NCBI GenBank assembly: GCA_017311185.1
Contig: JAESUZ010000457.1
Coordinates: forward strand, 434,001-498,000
DNA length: 64,000 bases
Direction: 5' to 3'
Source of the DNA: Proteles cristata cristata
Taxonomy: Eukaryota > Chordata > Mammalia > Carnivora > Hyaenidae
Shown: positions 33,291 through 44,935 of the stretch, piece by piece
How the letters are laid out: every line of letters starts with the position of its first letter
Numbering within the stretch: the stretch's first letter is position 1
Made by a program: the position numbers and the translations under genes
Notes under the pieces: model-generated
Databases searched by the model: none
The model's input: the letters and a program-made list of their open reading frames with translations, nothing else
Told to the model about the DNA's origin: nothing

Positions 33291-35696
33291 CTCATCATCT
33301 AAGCCTCAGTCCAAGAAAGAAACAGAAAATTCCCCGATCACCTTGTAAAGTCCCCTTGTGCAACCACAGACCTTCTGTACATCGCCACAGCTTGGTTTAA
33401 CCTGATCTAGAACCTCACCAAAATGGAATCCGGCAGAAAGGATTCTGAGGCATGGCTTCTCTCACTCAATATACTAGAAACCTAGTATGCTGCTGTCCCA
33501 GGCTATCAGCATCCGCCTCTCCTGACTGTTGCGCTGTAATCTACTGTAAGAATGTGCCACGACAGGGACACACTGCCCCAGACCCCTAAACCCAAAGTCA
33601 TTTCAAATCAGAGAATAAGTGCTTCCAGAAGTGCTGAAACCAGAAATGCCATACTCCACCATGATCCCATCACACTCAAATTTCCATGTGGATCCAACTT
33701 AAACCCCCACCCCACCCCCACACACCAAATAGCCACCTTGGCTTGGTGTAAAATAGAAAAGATATACACACCCCAACTAATAAATAATCTTGCTTCACCA
33801 GAATCCCAAGTAGGCAGCCCTGGCAAATTCTCTAGAAATCATGAATGTGTCTCTCCTAAGCCTTTCAAGCTGCCATGTGACGGACCGGCCCGTGGCATTT
33901 CCTCTGCTAACACTGGACTGTAAAGCTGGACTGCATAATTAACACCCATGGTTATTTTTCAATGCCTGCACCTGGCACTCTTAATTTAATTATCTCTCCA
34001 TTTCTACAATCCACTGCACACTGGTGACTGCTCCACCTGGCCATCCTTGCCCTGAATCTCCACTTGCCTGTAGGACTTTTCATCCAGAAATAATTAGGAA
34101 CACAGGGTCCTCTGTCTCATGGCCAATTCAGCCTTGAATGCTACTGGACTAGGAGGAAAGTTTTATCTCAAATAAATGGAGTCAGCTTGCAGCAGCGGTT
34201 AAAGGGACAGGATTGACATCCAAGCATTTCTGCCGTGCTGGGAGTTACCCCCCAAAAAAAAACTTTTTTAAAGTGGCAATGACCTTTCAGAAAACCTGGA
34301 ACACTCTGGTTCTGGGAATAATCTTTTCCTTTGGCTTGTTCATGGTGGAGAGTGAAAGAATAAATTGGGAACAGCCTCCCAGGAAGGCTAGAATGACAGC
34401 CTGCCCACAATTATCCATGCTAAGGGCACACAGAATGGGGAACAAGCAATCCAGAGATAAATCCCGTGCCTCGCTTCATATGACTGCTTCAATTTACCCT
34501 TCCACCTATCCTTTCTACACTATTACTCACCAGAACAACCAAGTAGCAACCTTGAACACAGATAGACCGTCCTCCACTCTTTCTTCCATTCTTTAATTTC
34601 TTGTTGAAAATGTCACCTGGCCCCTAAAACATTCTCACACTGGCAGTTTCATCAGTAATAGGTAAAATTACACACAAAATGATAATATTATAGGAAATAG
34701 AAATCGGCGTACTCGGTGTGTATTTCAGGACATGTCCTTATACACCACTTTCCCTCATCTTCATATATTTTCTCCCAATGTCTGCCTTTGCACACGCGTG
34801 CACATGCACACACATATACACACTTCTCATACTGGGTTAGAACCAGCCAACTTTAATCAGTTTTAAATAGGAAAGCCAAGCTGTCCTCAACATCTCTCTG
34901 TTTCAATCTCTTTTAAGATATCCAAGAGAAGCTTCTAGAAAGGAATTCTGGAGATCTTGCTTTATTTGAAATGCCCCTCCCCACTCACGTGGCAAATTCT
35001 AGTTCACCTTTGCCAAATGCAGACAAAATTTCTCAGGAAATGCTGACGTGCTTTTCTCAGCTTCTCTGATTCTCAAGGATGTTGGAAGGAGCTGCAGAAT
35101 CCCACCCCCACTGATGTCTCAGGAGCACCCCCTTCTCTTCATCAAGGCAAAACCCAGGGGAGTGAGGGCCCGGGGAAGCCTGGCCTCCTGGTTTGAAAGA
35201 TGGCTTCATTTCCAAGCCACCCCACAGAGCTGGCCACCGCACACTTCCCATGATTTACGGCATCTGCCGTGAAGTCTGATATGCGCTTCCTCCCATCATG
35301 TAACGTAAGCAATGTGCAGAACAAATGCGCTAGCTTGGTGAACTCTGTAACCTCTCTGGGCCCACTATCTTCCTCTGCCAGAAGCTCTGACAGTGGGGCT
35401 TTCTCCTGGGTCCCATCTCCATTTCAGACAACTTCCCTCTATGAATAAACAGTGCTGATCCGGGGGTGGGCTGGGAGATGTACCAGGAGTGCCAGTCCAT
35501 TTTCCTTCTCCTCAGAATAAAAGAAAGAAAAGCCACCAAGCTATGCACCACAGCACTGACAGGCTGTTCTTAGCCTCAGAACATAGCTTGATTCTCTCTC
35601 AGGAGCCTGGTGAGCCCTTCCACCCAGAAGGAAGTGAGAGAAAGCAGTCCAGATGGAAAAAGCCAGGACTTTGTGTCCAAAAATCTGGGTCCTAGT
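33291..35696. other. Unassigned single-copy-looking sequence
   Basis: 2.4 kb without a recognised repeat. 33930-34000 is AT-rich with GCATAATTAACACCC and CTCTTAATTTAATTATCTC, homeobox-type words. Open frames of 123 and 127 codons (33552-33923 and 34213-34596) have mixed composition and no domains. A short CA-rich run is at about 34800-34825. Confidence 0.45.
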
Positions 35697-36010
35697 TTAG
35701 GTTCTCCTAGAAGCAGAGTCTGAGACAAGGAATTAGACACCAGTGACTAATCTGTGAGGTGAAGAAGAGCCACCAGGGGAGCGGGGAAGTGATTCTTGGA
35801 AGGGAAGGTTGCCAGTTGGCAAGCCAGTTATCACTGTGGCAATGGGCTTTTTAATCCCATCCCTGGGGGAACTCTGAAGAAAATTCATAGATCATGTACC
35901 TCAGTGTTATCTCCTCCTCCAAGGGGTAAGAGATTTGGGGGTATTTATACACCAGCTCCTACCTGTCTTAGGCTCTGGGCTGCCCCAGGAAGTATGCATT
36001 GCTCTGACTT
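35697..36010 (+). mobile_element. Unnamed ancient repeat, copy 2 of 3
   Basis: It starts TAGGTTCTCCTAGAAGCAGA and GTCTGAGACAAGGAATTAG, has AGCGGGGAAGTGATTCTTGG in the middle, and ends with 'gggggtatttatacaccagc'. Related by eye to 12680-12960 and 63504-63860. Confidence 0.5.
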
Positions 36011-36139
36011 CTAGCCTACCACAATGATAGGCAAAATGCACTTAGGTGGCCAAAGAAAGCCATCACACAAGTGTCCTGATAGGTATGAGTGAAGGTCATG
36101 GGCAAGGCCATGACATCTCTGAATTCCTGTGTCCTGTCA

Positions 36140-36300
36140 CTGATCAGGGCTGGCACTTGAGATACATCCCTTAACTTCTCTAATGCCTAAGCAACTCCTC
36201 CAGAAAATGATGCCATTATACCCACTCCCATGCTTATGGTGAGAATTAAGTTAGATGATTCTGTAAATAACTGTGCAATTTAGAAAGCCCTATGAAATCA
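36140..36300 (+). mobile_element. MIR SINE relic
   Basis: 'catcccttaacttctctaat', then AAAATGATGCCATTATACCC, then GTGAGAATTAAGTTAGATGA, match the MIR order (CTTAACCTCTCTGTGCC, AATGGGGATAATA, GTGAGGATTAAATGAG). The end near 36300 is degraded. Confidence 0.65.
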
Positions 36301-38120
36301 TTAACTCTCCCAAGCCTACAGGGAGCTCCATGTGCCCAGAGCTCCAAGAGAGTTAAGAGAAGACCATGGGTATTGTTTCTCTGTGTCTTGCACAGAGCAC
36401 CTATGGGGAACTTGACCCCTTGGTCAGGATCCTGTTTGTCGAAATGTGTAGGGGGCAGGTACTCTGCCTCAAACTTGCAGGGTGTGAATCCAACCTGCTA
36501 CACAAGCATCTCAACTCAGGGGAAATATCTCACTTCAACAAGGTGACAATTACTCACACAAGACCAGAAAGAGAAGGCAACTCATGCAGGGGGAGGTACA
36601 CACCCACGTGACATCTGTGTAACATCTTTGGGTCAGGTAAGCAAGGAAATCAGAGGACTTTTGAAGCATGATCAGGGTTCCTTGCTTTACCCTCTGACCA
36701 TGAGATCACTAATCTCACTCACTAATCACTCCACACTTTTCCAACCTAAAGCCCCTTCACAAGCAAAGACATTGTGGCATCAAAGTACTACTCACGCTAA
36801 CTTAAAAAATGATGGCGTGAGAGCTGATGCCAGTAGCTGGATGACAAGTACATGGATAAACAAATCCTTACAGCCTAATCTAAGAATCCAGCCCATTCAA
36901 GAAAATCTCAAAAGAGCTGTGATTAACCCTAGCAGGAAGCTAGGAGATGCGCATAGACACACCGCCCTCCTCTCCACTCTACCCTCCCACCATCTCTAAA
37001 CATTTCATACTGTCTTGATCTCAAAACCGTTCATCCCTCAGCAGACACCTTTAAATCCAGAAGCTCACCTACTTCCAAAAAATGATATAAAACAGCAGCT
37101 AAAGCTGTGCCTCCACCCAGTTTTGCCCTTTAACATATTCCTCTAGACAAGGTCTTCTTAACCTAGGACCCAGGCAGTAGTGGTCTAATGAGTGAGTTTG
37201 AAATGGCCCTCAGATTCCATGTAAAATCTAAATCAGAATTTCAAGCTGCTGTAACCAGTGTCCCTCAAGAATTAAGAACCACCATTCTAAACAAAACTGA
37301 CACCTGGAAAGCCACGGAGCTGAATCATGCTCTACACTACTAAGTACTCAGGTACATAAGGGCTGTTCTGATCTCAAGACACCAAGAAAAGGGGTGGCTT
37401 CTCTAATGTACCACCAGGTGTCCCTGTACAGAGGACTGAAGGGTAGGTATGCTGGTGACTGGACTTTTGTAGAAAGTGGTTTAAGGCAGGAATGGCATCC
37501 ATTCCCAGCCCTTATTATCCAAGTATCTATCTTTAAAATTCAAGGACATTTTACATGAACAGAGCAATATACCAAGGTCTGTTCTGGCCTAAAAAATGAT
37601 TCTTCTCCCTAAGAACTTCCAGTAAATCTGATACCTCAGCAGGCAGTCTGAGTTTACTGGCTTCACGTACTCAATGAAAGACAGGCAGATAACCCTGGAG
37701 ATAAGGTGCTTGAAAAGTTTTCATGGCATCAGTGGTGAACTTCAAAGGGTCCCCCAAGATGTCCCCACCATTCAGGGAAGATGCAAGGGAAATCCACCGG
37801 GGTTCCAAGCAGTTCAGTGACCCATCCAAGGCTGGCAGCAGGTCTAGCCCATGGCCTCTTCCTGGGCCCTTGTCTTTTGCCCCATTCTCCTTGTTTTCTT
37901 TTTGGAGTTTAGAGGTCACACAGACCTATACTTTTATTATTCTAATGAGGAAACAAGGTCCAGAAATCTACAGTGATTTTCCAAATCCATGTGGTAAGCT
38001 GAAGATGAGGATCATGACCATGAGTCTCTACCAGGGCTTTTCTCACAGAGGCTTCTCCCCTTCTTCTCTGAGAAAAAGTCTTCTTTTTTTTCTCCTTCTC
38101 TTTTCTTTTTTGTTTTGTGT
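36301..38120. other. Unassigned sequence; possible MIR relic near 37925-38030
   Basis: No young repeat. AATGAGGAAACAAGGTCCAG at 37943 resembles MIR-class sequence (GAGGAAACTGAGGCCCAGAG). The pair 'cttcttaacctaggacccag' / GAATTAAGAACCACCATTC near 37150-37290 may be ends of an old DNA element. A 207-codon frame starts at 37723 but runs into the L1 at 38121, so it is not a gene. Confidence 0.45.
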
Positions 38121-38378
38121 TTTGTTTTTTTTTTTACAAATAGTTTATTGTCAAATTAGTTTCCACATAACACCCAGTGCTCATCCCCACAAGTGCCCTC
38201 CTCCATGCCCACCCCTCCTCCCCCCACATCCACCAGTCCTCAGTTTTTGTCAGCATTCAAGAGTCTCTCATGGTTTGCCTCTCCCCCTTTCCCCCACCAT
38301 TTCCGCCCTTCTTCTCCCCCTTGGTCCTCTGTTAAGCTCCTCCTAATCCTCCTATACGTGCACACATATGATATTTTT
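38121..38378 (-). mobile_element. Felid L1 3' end, minus strand
   Basis: Poly-T, then ACAAATAGTTTATTGTC, ATAACACCCAGTGCTCATCC, CTCCTCCCCCCACATCCACC and 'cctcctatacgtgcacacat'. About 255 bp. The T-rich and TTTG-rich flanks hide the target repeat. Three overlapping open frames read through it and are artefacts. Confidence 0.93.
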
Positions 38379-41039
38379 TGATTTTTGATTTTGTTTGTTT
38401 GTTTGTTTTTGACTTCTATTCCTCCCTGGTGTTCTAAACTTTTGATGCCATAAACCAATATGGTGCACACTACCAGTCCCCCATCCAATTTCCCAGCCAG
38501 GTTCAGGAAGAGGACCTGCCCAGCCCAGGGTCCTGCCTTTGCAGAGAAGGTAACAAGGGGGCTGATGCTGGCCAGGACAGATCAGGGACTCCCACAAGAG
38601 GTCTCTGCTTCTGGCTTGATTTCCTTTGGGATATGCTGAGGGAGAAATAGCTTGTATAAGTCAGATCCTCTCTCGGGAACTAAACACCACCAGCAAACAA
38701 AAACCAGACCAAAAAGCATCCGTTTGAAAAGACAAAATGGGGCAAAGGCAGGGAGCCAACCCATAGGCCCCCGACCAGAGCTAACTGCCAGGATCTCCCT
38801 TCAGTGAAGAGGGACAAAAAAAAAAAAAAAAATCACAAAGCTAAAGGATTTATTTCTTTCCTTTTTGGTAAATAAGTCAAGCATGTGCCCTCTCTATGTA
38901 ATTCATTTCCCTTGTGGTCCTAACCAGCCCCAGGCCACCACAGGAAATGGGGGAGCAGAAGAACTTTCCATAGACAGGTCCAAATATTTGCCTCCTGATG
39001 CCACCTGATTAAATCTGTGGCCACCACAGAGAACAGCGGAAATTCACTGGTGGTTCCCCATGTCCTCTGCTAGATGGTGTTGAGCACGTGAAGCGAAAGG
39101 CTTTCAGTCACTAATGTTTTCCCAATTCACCATGGAGACTCTTCTTTCCTGATCTTAGTAACAGTGGACCATTGGGGGTCAGACAAGGGCACCCCAATTT
39201 TCTCACCGCGGTAGGACTCCACCGCTAGTGAACAGACAGGAAGCCCCTCCCAGGCAGAGCTGTCTGTCCATTGGTTGATCTGTTTCCTTTTTTGTTTCGC
39301 CATTTTCATAATAAGCATATGAGAGAGAGAATTGGGTCTGCTGCCATACAGTGCTAATGAGGCCAAGTTCATGGCCTTTCTTCCCACAGGAGCCTCTGCT
39401 GTTGTGGCTGTTTGGCTTTGTTTCCAATGTGCTCTTTGGCCTCCCAGACCCTCCCTCACCCTCACCCTCATAAAGGGGGCCGCTAGGGCTGGGTGACACT
39501 GAGACATGGCATTGAACAAGGGTATCACTACATCACTAAAAAGCACGGCACCCAAAGGCTCTCCCATGTGAGGTGTGGGACGTGTTGTCAGGGTTCCCAT
39601 CCCACATTTTGGGCACAGCTGGGATTATTCCTAATGGAAGGCACTGAGTGCCATTAGTCCCTTTTAAGGAAATAACTGGAGAATCCTGTCCTCCCTGCTT
39701 CTGCTAGTGACCAGGGCGGAGTGAGCGTACTCCAAGATCTGGCTCAGAGTCCAGCCTGTCATGCTCTTTTGCCCTCAAAGCTCTCAAAGCCTATTCCACA
39801 TGGTCCAGTGCTTGAAAGGCAGCCTGCAGACACTGTGGGTGCCCTCCTCACACCCCCTCAGCCTCTACCATTTCAGTCCCCACCAGCTCCACCTCTACCT
39901 ACCGGCACCAGCATCTCTCTGTCCCAATGTGTGATGGACAGAGTGTTGTTCCAGGAATAAAGACACCCCCCTCCCAGCAGCCCTCAACCACAAGTAATGG
40001 GAGCCGGGGCATATGTACCCCTGCTTCCTCCTCCCATGAGTGGAAAAATGCTCCCATGCAGGCTCTCCACTGCTTTCTAGACCCCCAGAAGGGCAAATTA
40101 CCACCAGGGCTTCCTTTTCTTCCCTGAGTCACCTCCCAAACAGATGCCTACGCTTATGTCTTTGCTCAGGGTCTGCTTGCAGGGAGACCCCCACCAAGAC
40201 AGACTGTGGGTTATGCTGGAAACGACCTCAGAGAAGAAGGAAGAAATCCCAGGGTCTCATGACTTGGTATCCCTGAGCTTCAGTTTTGTCATCTGCAATA
40301 ACGGTCACCATGTTATCTGGGTGACTCCAGGATGTGAGAAAGGTCGGAACAAGCATGGTGATCTGCCAGCCTCCCAACAATATGTGCTGGCCAGATGAAG
40401 AGTCCATTTCTTTTTCTGAGCAGCCAGAGCCAGAGCCAGTGAGATGCTACCAGGGTGAGATCCTCATTCTGCTTCCCAGACCTGAACTCTGCTCTTGGTT
40501 CAGAGTCCTGACCTCAAATCCGTATCCCTTGCACTCTTCCTAGTTGAGGGTGGCATTAAATTTTTACTTCATTTGACCTGGAGGCAGAGGGAATTACAAT
40601 ATCCTAAAAGCTTCCTGGACCAGGAGGGTGGTTTAAAAAAGCAACAGATACATTTTCCAACCTCTGCAAATAAGGTGGGAAGCTGGCTAGGGACCCTTAA
40701 AAGGAAACAAGGGAACTCGCAAAGGCAGACTGTCCGGCTCCAAACCACGGGTTCGCCACTCTGCAGCTGGCCTGCTGGGTGGCAGAGGCGTCTCCTAAGG
40801 TGGAAAATGTTTCCCCTGAGGTTGTGAGTGCCTGGAAAGTTCTGACCTGGGGTCTCTTTCTGATCACCTGCTGGAAACACAAATGTCTTTCCTGTCCGCC
40901 AGGTCTCAAATAGGATGAAGTATATTTGTTATAAAGTCCAAGCCACCGGCCATCAAACAACTGCCTAATATTTATTGTATGCCATATGATGCCAAATGCT
41001 ATGAGAGGAAACAATATATGACCAGGAAGTGGAGAATTT
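38379..41039. other. Unassigned sequence with a MIR relic near 40250-40350
   Basis: A (TTTG)n run follows the L1 (38390-38412), and an A18 run lies at about 38815-38832. CCCTGAGCTTCAGTTTTGTC at 40271 looks like a MIR core. A 157-codon minus frame (39127-39600) and others of 103-119 codons have no domains. No CpG island. Confidence 0.45.
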
Positions 41040-41360
41040 TTTTTTTTAATTAGCATGTTTAGGTCAGGGTATACTCTAGAATTTCAAAGGAATAATTTGG
41101 AAATATATCCATTTCAAGGGTTTTACACACTGAACAATTTTGGAATAGACTTTTTAAAATTTTAATTATTTTCTGATTTTTCAATTACACATAACATACA
41201 TATGGAAAAATGCACAGATGTTCAGTGTACAGTTCAGAAAGCTTCAACAAAGGTAGATACTCCCATAATCCACAACCCAGGCAAGAGACAGGGCACCCAT
41301 CACTGCAGGCAGTTCCTTTGTACCCCTTTCCAGTCAATCTGGGTGCCACGCCTTTTGCAC
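41040..41360 (-). mobile_element. Ancient L1 3' relic
   Basis: CACATAACATACATATGGAA, AATGCACAGATGTTCAGTGT, 'gcttcaacaaaggtagatac', CATCACTGCAGGCAGTTCC and TTTCCAGTCAATCTGGG follow the reverse of an old L1 3' region (CATACCATAAAATGCACAG, AAGTGTACAGTTCAATGAG). The same type occurs at 50130-50450. Confidence 0.5.
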
Positions 41361-41379
41361 CTGGTCTACTGTATTTCTT

Positions 41380-41592
41380 TTTTTTTTTTTTTAATGTTTT
41401 TATTTATTTCTGAGAAAGAGAGACAACGTGAGCAGGGGAGGGGCAGAAAGAGAGGAAGACACAGAATCTGAAGCAGGCTCCAGGCTCTGAGCTGTCAGCA
41501 CAGAGCCTGACGCGGGGATCGAACCCATGAACTTTGAGATCATGACCTGAGCGGAAGTCGGATGCTTAACCGACTGAGCCACCCAGGCATCC
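41380..41592 (-). mobile_element. CAN SINE with 19-base TSD
   Basis: Minus copy from poly-T/TTTATTTATTTCTGAGAAAG to GAGCCACCCAGGCATCCC. The 19-base repeat CTGGTCTAYTRTATTTCTT flanks it (41361-41379 and 41593-41611, two mismatches). It belongs to the AAGCAGGCTCC/GAGCTGTCAGCAC group. Confidence 0.95.
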
Positions 41593-41611
41593 CTGGTCTA
41601 TTATATTTCTT

Positions 41612-42200
41612 AAGGACAAGGACAACCCTTAAATAAGCATGGTAAAACTGTCAAACTATGGAAGTTATCAATGATTGCAATACTACTATCTAATCCACAG
41701 AACTTACTCATTTTTGCTCTTTATCTCACTAATGTCTTACACAGGAAAAGCAATAATTTCTGCACAGGATTCAATCAAGGGTTACACACTGCACTTAACT
41801 GTCCTGTGTCCTTGGTCTCCAAACTAGGACAGTGCCTCATTCTTGCTTAGTCTTTCATGTCCTTTGAGGCCAAGTATTTTGTAGAATGCCTCTCAGTTTG
41901 GGCTTTCCTGCTGTTTTCTCTTGAAAAGAGTGCCCCGGAAGTGACAGTGTGTCCTTCCCAGGGCAGCGTACCGGAAGCATGAAATTCCAATGTGGCCCAA
42001 AACTCCACGGGTGAGAGTGAAGTTAGTCAACCCACTTTCCTCCAAGGTAAAGTTACCACTTTATCCTTTGACATTCATAAGTACCCTGTCAGGATACACT
42101 CTGAGACAATGTAAATACCCTTCCTACCAAGCATGTAGCCACTAGTTTGGGTATTAGGTATTAGTTTATGACTCTTACTTGAATCAATTATTATGAAGGT
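41612..42200. other. Unassigned sequence, likely old repeat continuation
   Basis: It begins with more diverged sequence (GGACAAGGACAACCCTTAA) and reads on to GTATTAGTTTATGACTC. It may continue an ancient L1. No coding frame. Confidence 0.4.
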
Positions 42201-42214
42201 TGCCATATGAGGAT

Positions 42215-42900
42215 CATTCTCTTTTTTTAAAAAATTTTATTTAAATTCTAATCAGTTAACCTACAGTGCAAAACTGATTTCAAGCAAAGAATTCGGTGAT
42301 TCATCACTTACATATATAACACCCAGTGATCATCACAAGTGCCTTCCTTAAGACCCATCACCCATCAAGCCAACCAACCTCCCTCCATCAATCCTCAGTC
42401 TGTTCTCTATCACTAAGGGTCTCTTGCAGTTTGTTTCTCTCTCTTCTCTTGCCCTTCCCTACCCAGATGTTTATCTGTTTTGTTTCTTAAATTCCACATG
42501 AGTGAAATCATGTGGTATTTGTCTTTCTCTGACTCATTTCATTTAACTTATTTTAGCTCCATCGCGGTATTGCAAATGGCAAAATTTCATCCTTTTTGAT
42601 GGCTGAGTAATATTTCATTGTGTGTGTATACATATATGTACCTATATACATACATATATACATATATACACATCTTCCTATCCATTCATTAATCGATGGA
42701 CATTTGGTCTCACCATAGTTTTACCTCTGTCGATAGTGCTGCTATGAACACTGGGGTGCATTTACTCCTTTGAATCTATAGTTTTATATCCCTTTGGGTA
42801 AATACCTAGTAATGCAACTGCTAGGTTATAGGGAAGTTCTGTTTTTAACTTTTTGAGGAACCTCCACACTGTTCTCCAGAGTGGCTGCACCATTTGCATT
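42215..42900 (-). mobile_element. Carnivore L1, 5'-truncated, minus strand
   Basis: Reverse L1 3' end: TAATCAGTTAACCTACAGTG, ATATATAACACCCAGTGATC, CTTAAATTCCACATGAGTG, GATGGCTGAGTAATATTTC and GAGGAACCTCCACACTGTTC. The target repeat TGYCATATGRGGAT lies at 42201-42214 and 42901-42914 (two mismatches). An internal TACATA/TATACA repeat sits at 42619-42672. Confidence 0.9.
42619..42672. repeat. TA/TACATA-rich simple repeat within the L1
   Basis: GTGTGTGTATACATATATG, then TATACATACATATATACATA and TATATACACATC. It lies at the L1 position where other copies (for example 50836) also carry simple repeats. Confidence 0.9.
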
Positions 42901-42963
42901 TGTCATATGGGGATTTTTCTAGTTTCATCTTTTCACCGACTCAAGGGAAGAGTTATTTCCATC

Positions 42964-42993
42964 TCATTCATTCATTCATTCGTTCATTCATTC
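42964..42993. repeat. (ATTC)7 short tandem repeat
   Basis: CATTCATTCATTCATTCGTT and more CATT units, about seven copies with one variant. A tetranucleotide microsatellite. Confidence 0.93.
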
Positions 42994-44699
42994 AAATGTG
43001 GACTCACAGATTCTTATTTAATTCTACATATTATGTATAACCTGCTCCTGTCATTATATCTTTTGATGTTCAAATTGTCCCAGATTTGGCTAGTAAGAGC
43101 TTCATCAAGCTGGCCGCCTGAGAAATTCTCTTGAATGCTGAGAAACCATGGGCCTCATTTTTGTTCCAGAATAGATTTCACTTTTGTTAAATGCCTTTCT
43201 TTCAAAAAAGCATCATTTGGCTACATTGTTGGTCAGTGGAGCCAATGGTCATCACAGCTGTTTGCCCCCAGGGAGGGAGGTGAAGGAGATGGGCTTGGGG
43301 CAGCACAGGGAATGGGGTGGTGCCCACTGAGCAGGGGGGAGGGTCGCTGCCCAGATCTCAGTTGAATGCAGTGGCCCACTGCTGGGGGTGCCAGCCAAGA
43401 GCGTGGACAGAGGGCATACACCAGCCCAGAAGCCAGAGCCAAACTGGAGAGTGCTGCGAGCAGAGACACCCTGCCAAAGGCATGTGCCAAGAAGGACTAT
43501 GATGCAGAGCCAACATGAAGGGGAGGGACAGGCAAGCATGGGTGCCAGGTTCCCAGAGCAGTCTGTGGACCTTGCTTTTCTGCTTTTAACTCTGACTGTC
43601 CCATTGTCTCTCGAGCTCTGCCCTGCCTTTCTTAAAGTGTCAGCATTCACTGTCACCACTCATTTGACTATCTAAGTGAAGACACCAGCCAAGGTGGCTC
43701 CTAGTTTAAAAGGAACCCAACATTTCTCTAATAACAAAGTTTTTGTCCCAGTTTCTGCCATCAGTGTGTTATCTAAATTTCTATCACAGCCATGCACACA
43801 TGCGCCCCCACACACACACGCACTTGTTCCTTACTGAAAAATTAATGCTTTCATAACCACCTTTTCTGCCATTTACTGCAAGAGTGTATATTTTATCTCT
43901 GCTACTCTATGGTACTATAAGTTGTGGTAATAAATGATGCTCTTCCCGAAACTCGTAGCATGAAACATGGAGCCTGTTACTGAGCACACATCCAACAAAG
44001 GATGCTGGCTGCTCATTACTAAGGAACATTCCAAAACAGAACTAGTTTTCTCATACAAAAATTGCGAAAACACCAACGCCAAATGGTAGTGGGTACAGGA
44101 CTACCTGGGACATTCCAGGCTTTGGGATGGATCTGGCACCTTCCACCAGACTCTCTCCTGAAACTGACCAACGAGACAAACCAGTTGGTTCAAGTTCCTC
44201 TCTTCTTCCCCTTCCCAAAGTGTGGCTCAGCACATGGTAAAAGAGAAGGCAGACAGACCACCGGGTTCTGAGAACTGGGGCATCTAATTAAACAACTGTC
44301 TGCTGTCTACTCCACCCATTTCCTAGGCAAACAAAAGAAAACAAAAAAACAAAAAATAACCTTTGCATTCTCACAGAGTTTTCTGCAGTTCATCCCTGGC
44401 TGATAAAACAGGATTTTGAAAAGAAATTTAAAAGGCAGGGCTTCCTGTTTAGTCCTTTGCTTTTATCCCAAGCCTGCTTGTTAATAATGAAGGAAGGCTC
44501 TGCTTCACCTCAGTGAAAATTTCAAGCCTCGATTATCTCAATTTCTTTATAAAACAATGATAACTCTCCTTTCTCAGGTTCCAGATTTAATAATTTCGGA
44601 AGTCCTCTTCGGGGAACCAGTCTGGTCCTTGTTACCACTGTCCAGAGGAATTATCTACAGTAGGCACAGTTCGGGCAACTTCTTCATTTCCTTCCCACC
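42994..44699. other. Unassigned sequence, no gene seen
   Basis: 1.7 kb with no recognised repeat, GC-rich near 43250-43660. A 135-codon minus frame there (with a 95-codon plus frame on the other strand) has no domain, signal or splice context. A short CA run is at 43794-43823. Confidence 0.45.
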
Positions 44700-44935
44700 A
44701 GCTCTGTGCTGCCCAGCATGGCAGCCATTAGCCCATATGTGGCCATTTAAAAGAAAATTAAGTGGAATGAAATAAAATTCAAAATGTAGTTCATCAGTCG
44801 CCCAAGCCACATATCAAGATCTCAATAGACACACATGGCAAGTGGCTTCTTTACTAAACAGTGCACAGAACGTTGTCATGGGGAATTCTACTAGATGGCA
44901 TGAGTAGCCAATGGATCCAACTATTCCAAAGGAGA
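44700..44935 (+). mobile_element. hAT-Charlie MITE (MER3/MER5-type), second copy
   Basis: GCTCTGTGCTGCCCAGCATG, GCCATTAGCCCATATGTGGC, AAGTGGAATGAAATAAAATT, CACACATGGCAAGTGGC and 'ggggaattctactagatggc' follow the same element as 11680-11890, with the CACATGTGGCTA motif. Strand naming is arbitrary for such a near-symmetric element. Confidence 0.65.

Noticed and set aside
33552..34596. Frames of 123 and 127 codons
   Set aside because: Mixed composition, no conserved motifs, no promoter or splice signals nearby.
36634..36642. Splice-donor-like CAGGTAAGC
   Set aside because: A single donor word without a coding frame or acceptor partner. Such words occur by chance every few kilobases.
37723..38346. 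Longest open frame in the window (207 codons, plus)
   Set aside because: It runs from single-copy sequence through a poly-T stretch (Phe/Leu run) into the antisense of an L1 3' end. No domain, and the composition follows the DNA.
39127..39600. 157-codon minus-strand frame
   Set aside because: No recognisable domain, signal peptide or splice context. A second 98-codon frame overlaps it in another phase. Expected by chance in moderately GC-rich DNA.
43252..43659. 135-codon minus frame with a hydrophobic middle
   Set aside because: Opposite-strand frames overlap it, and no homology, signal or exon structure could be argued.
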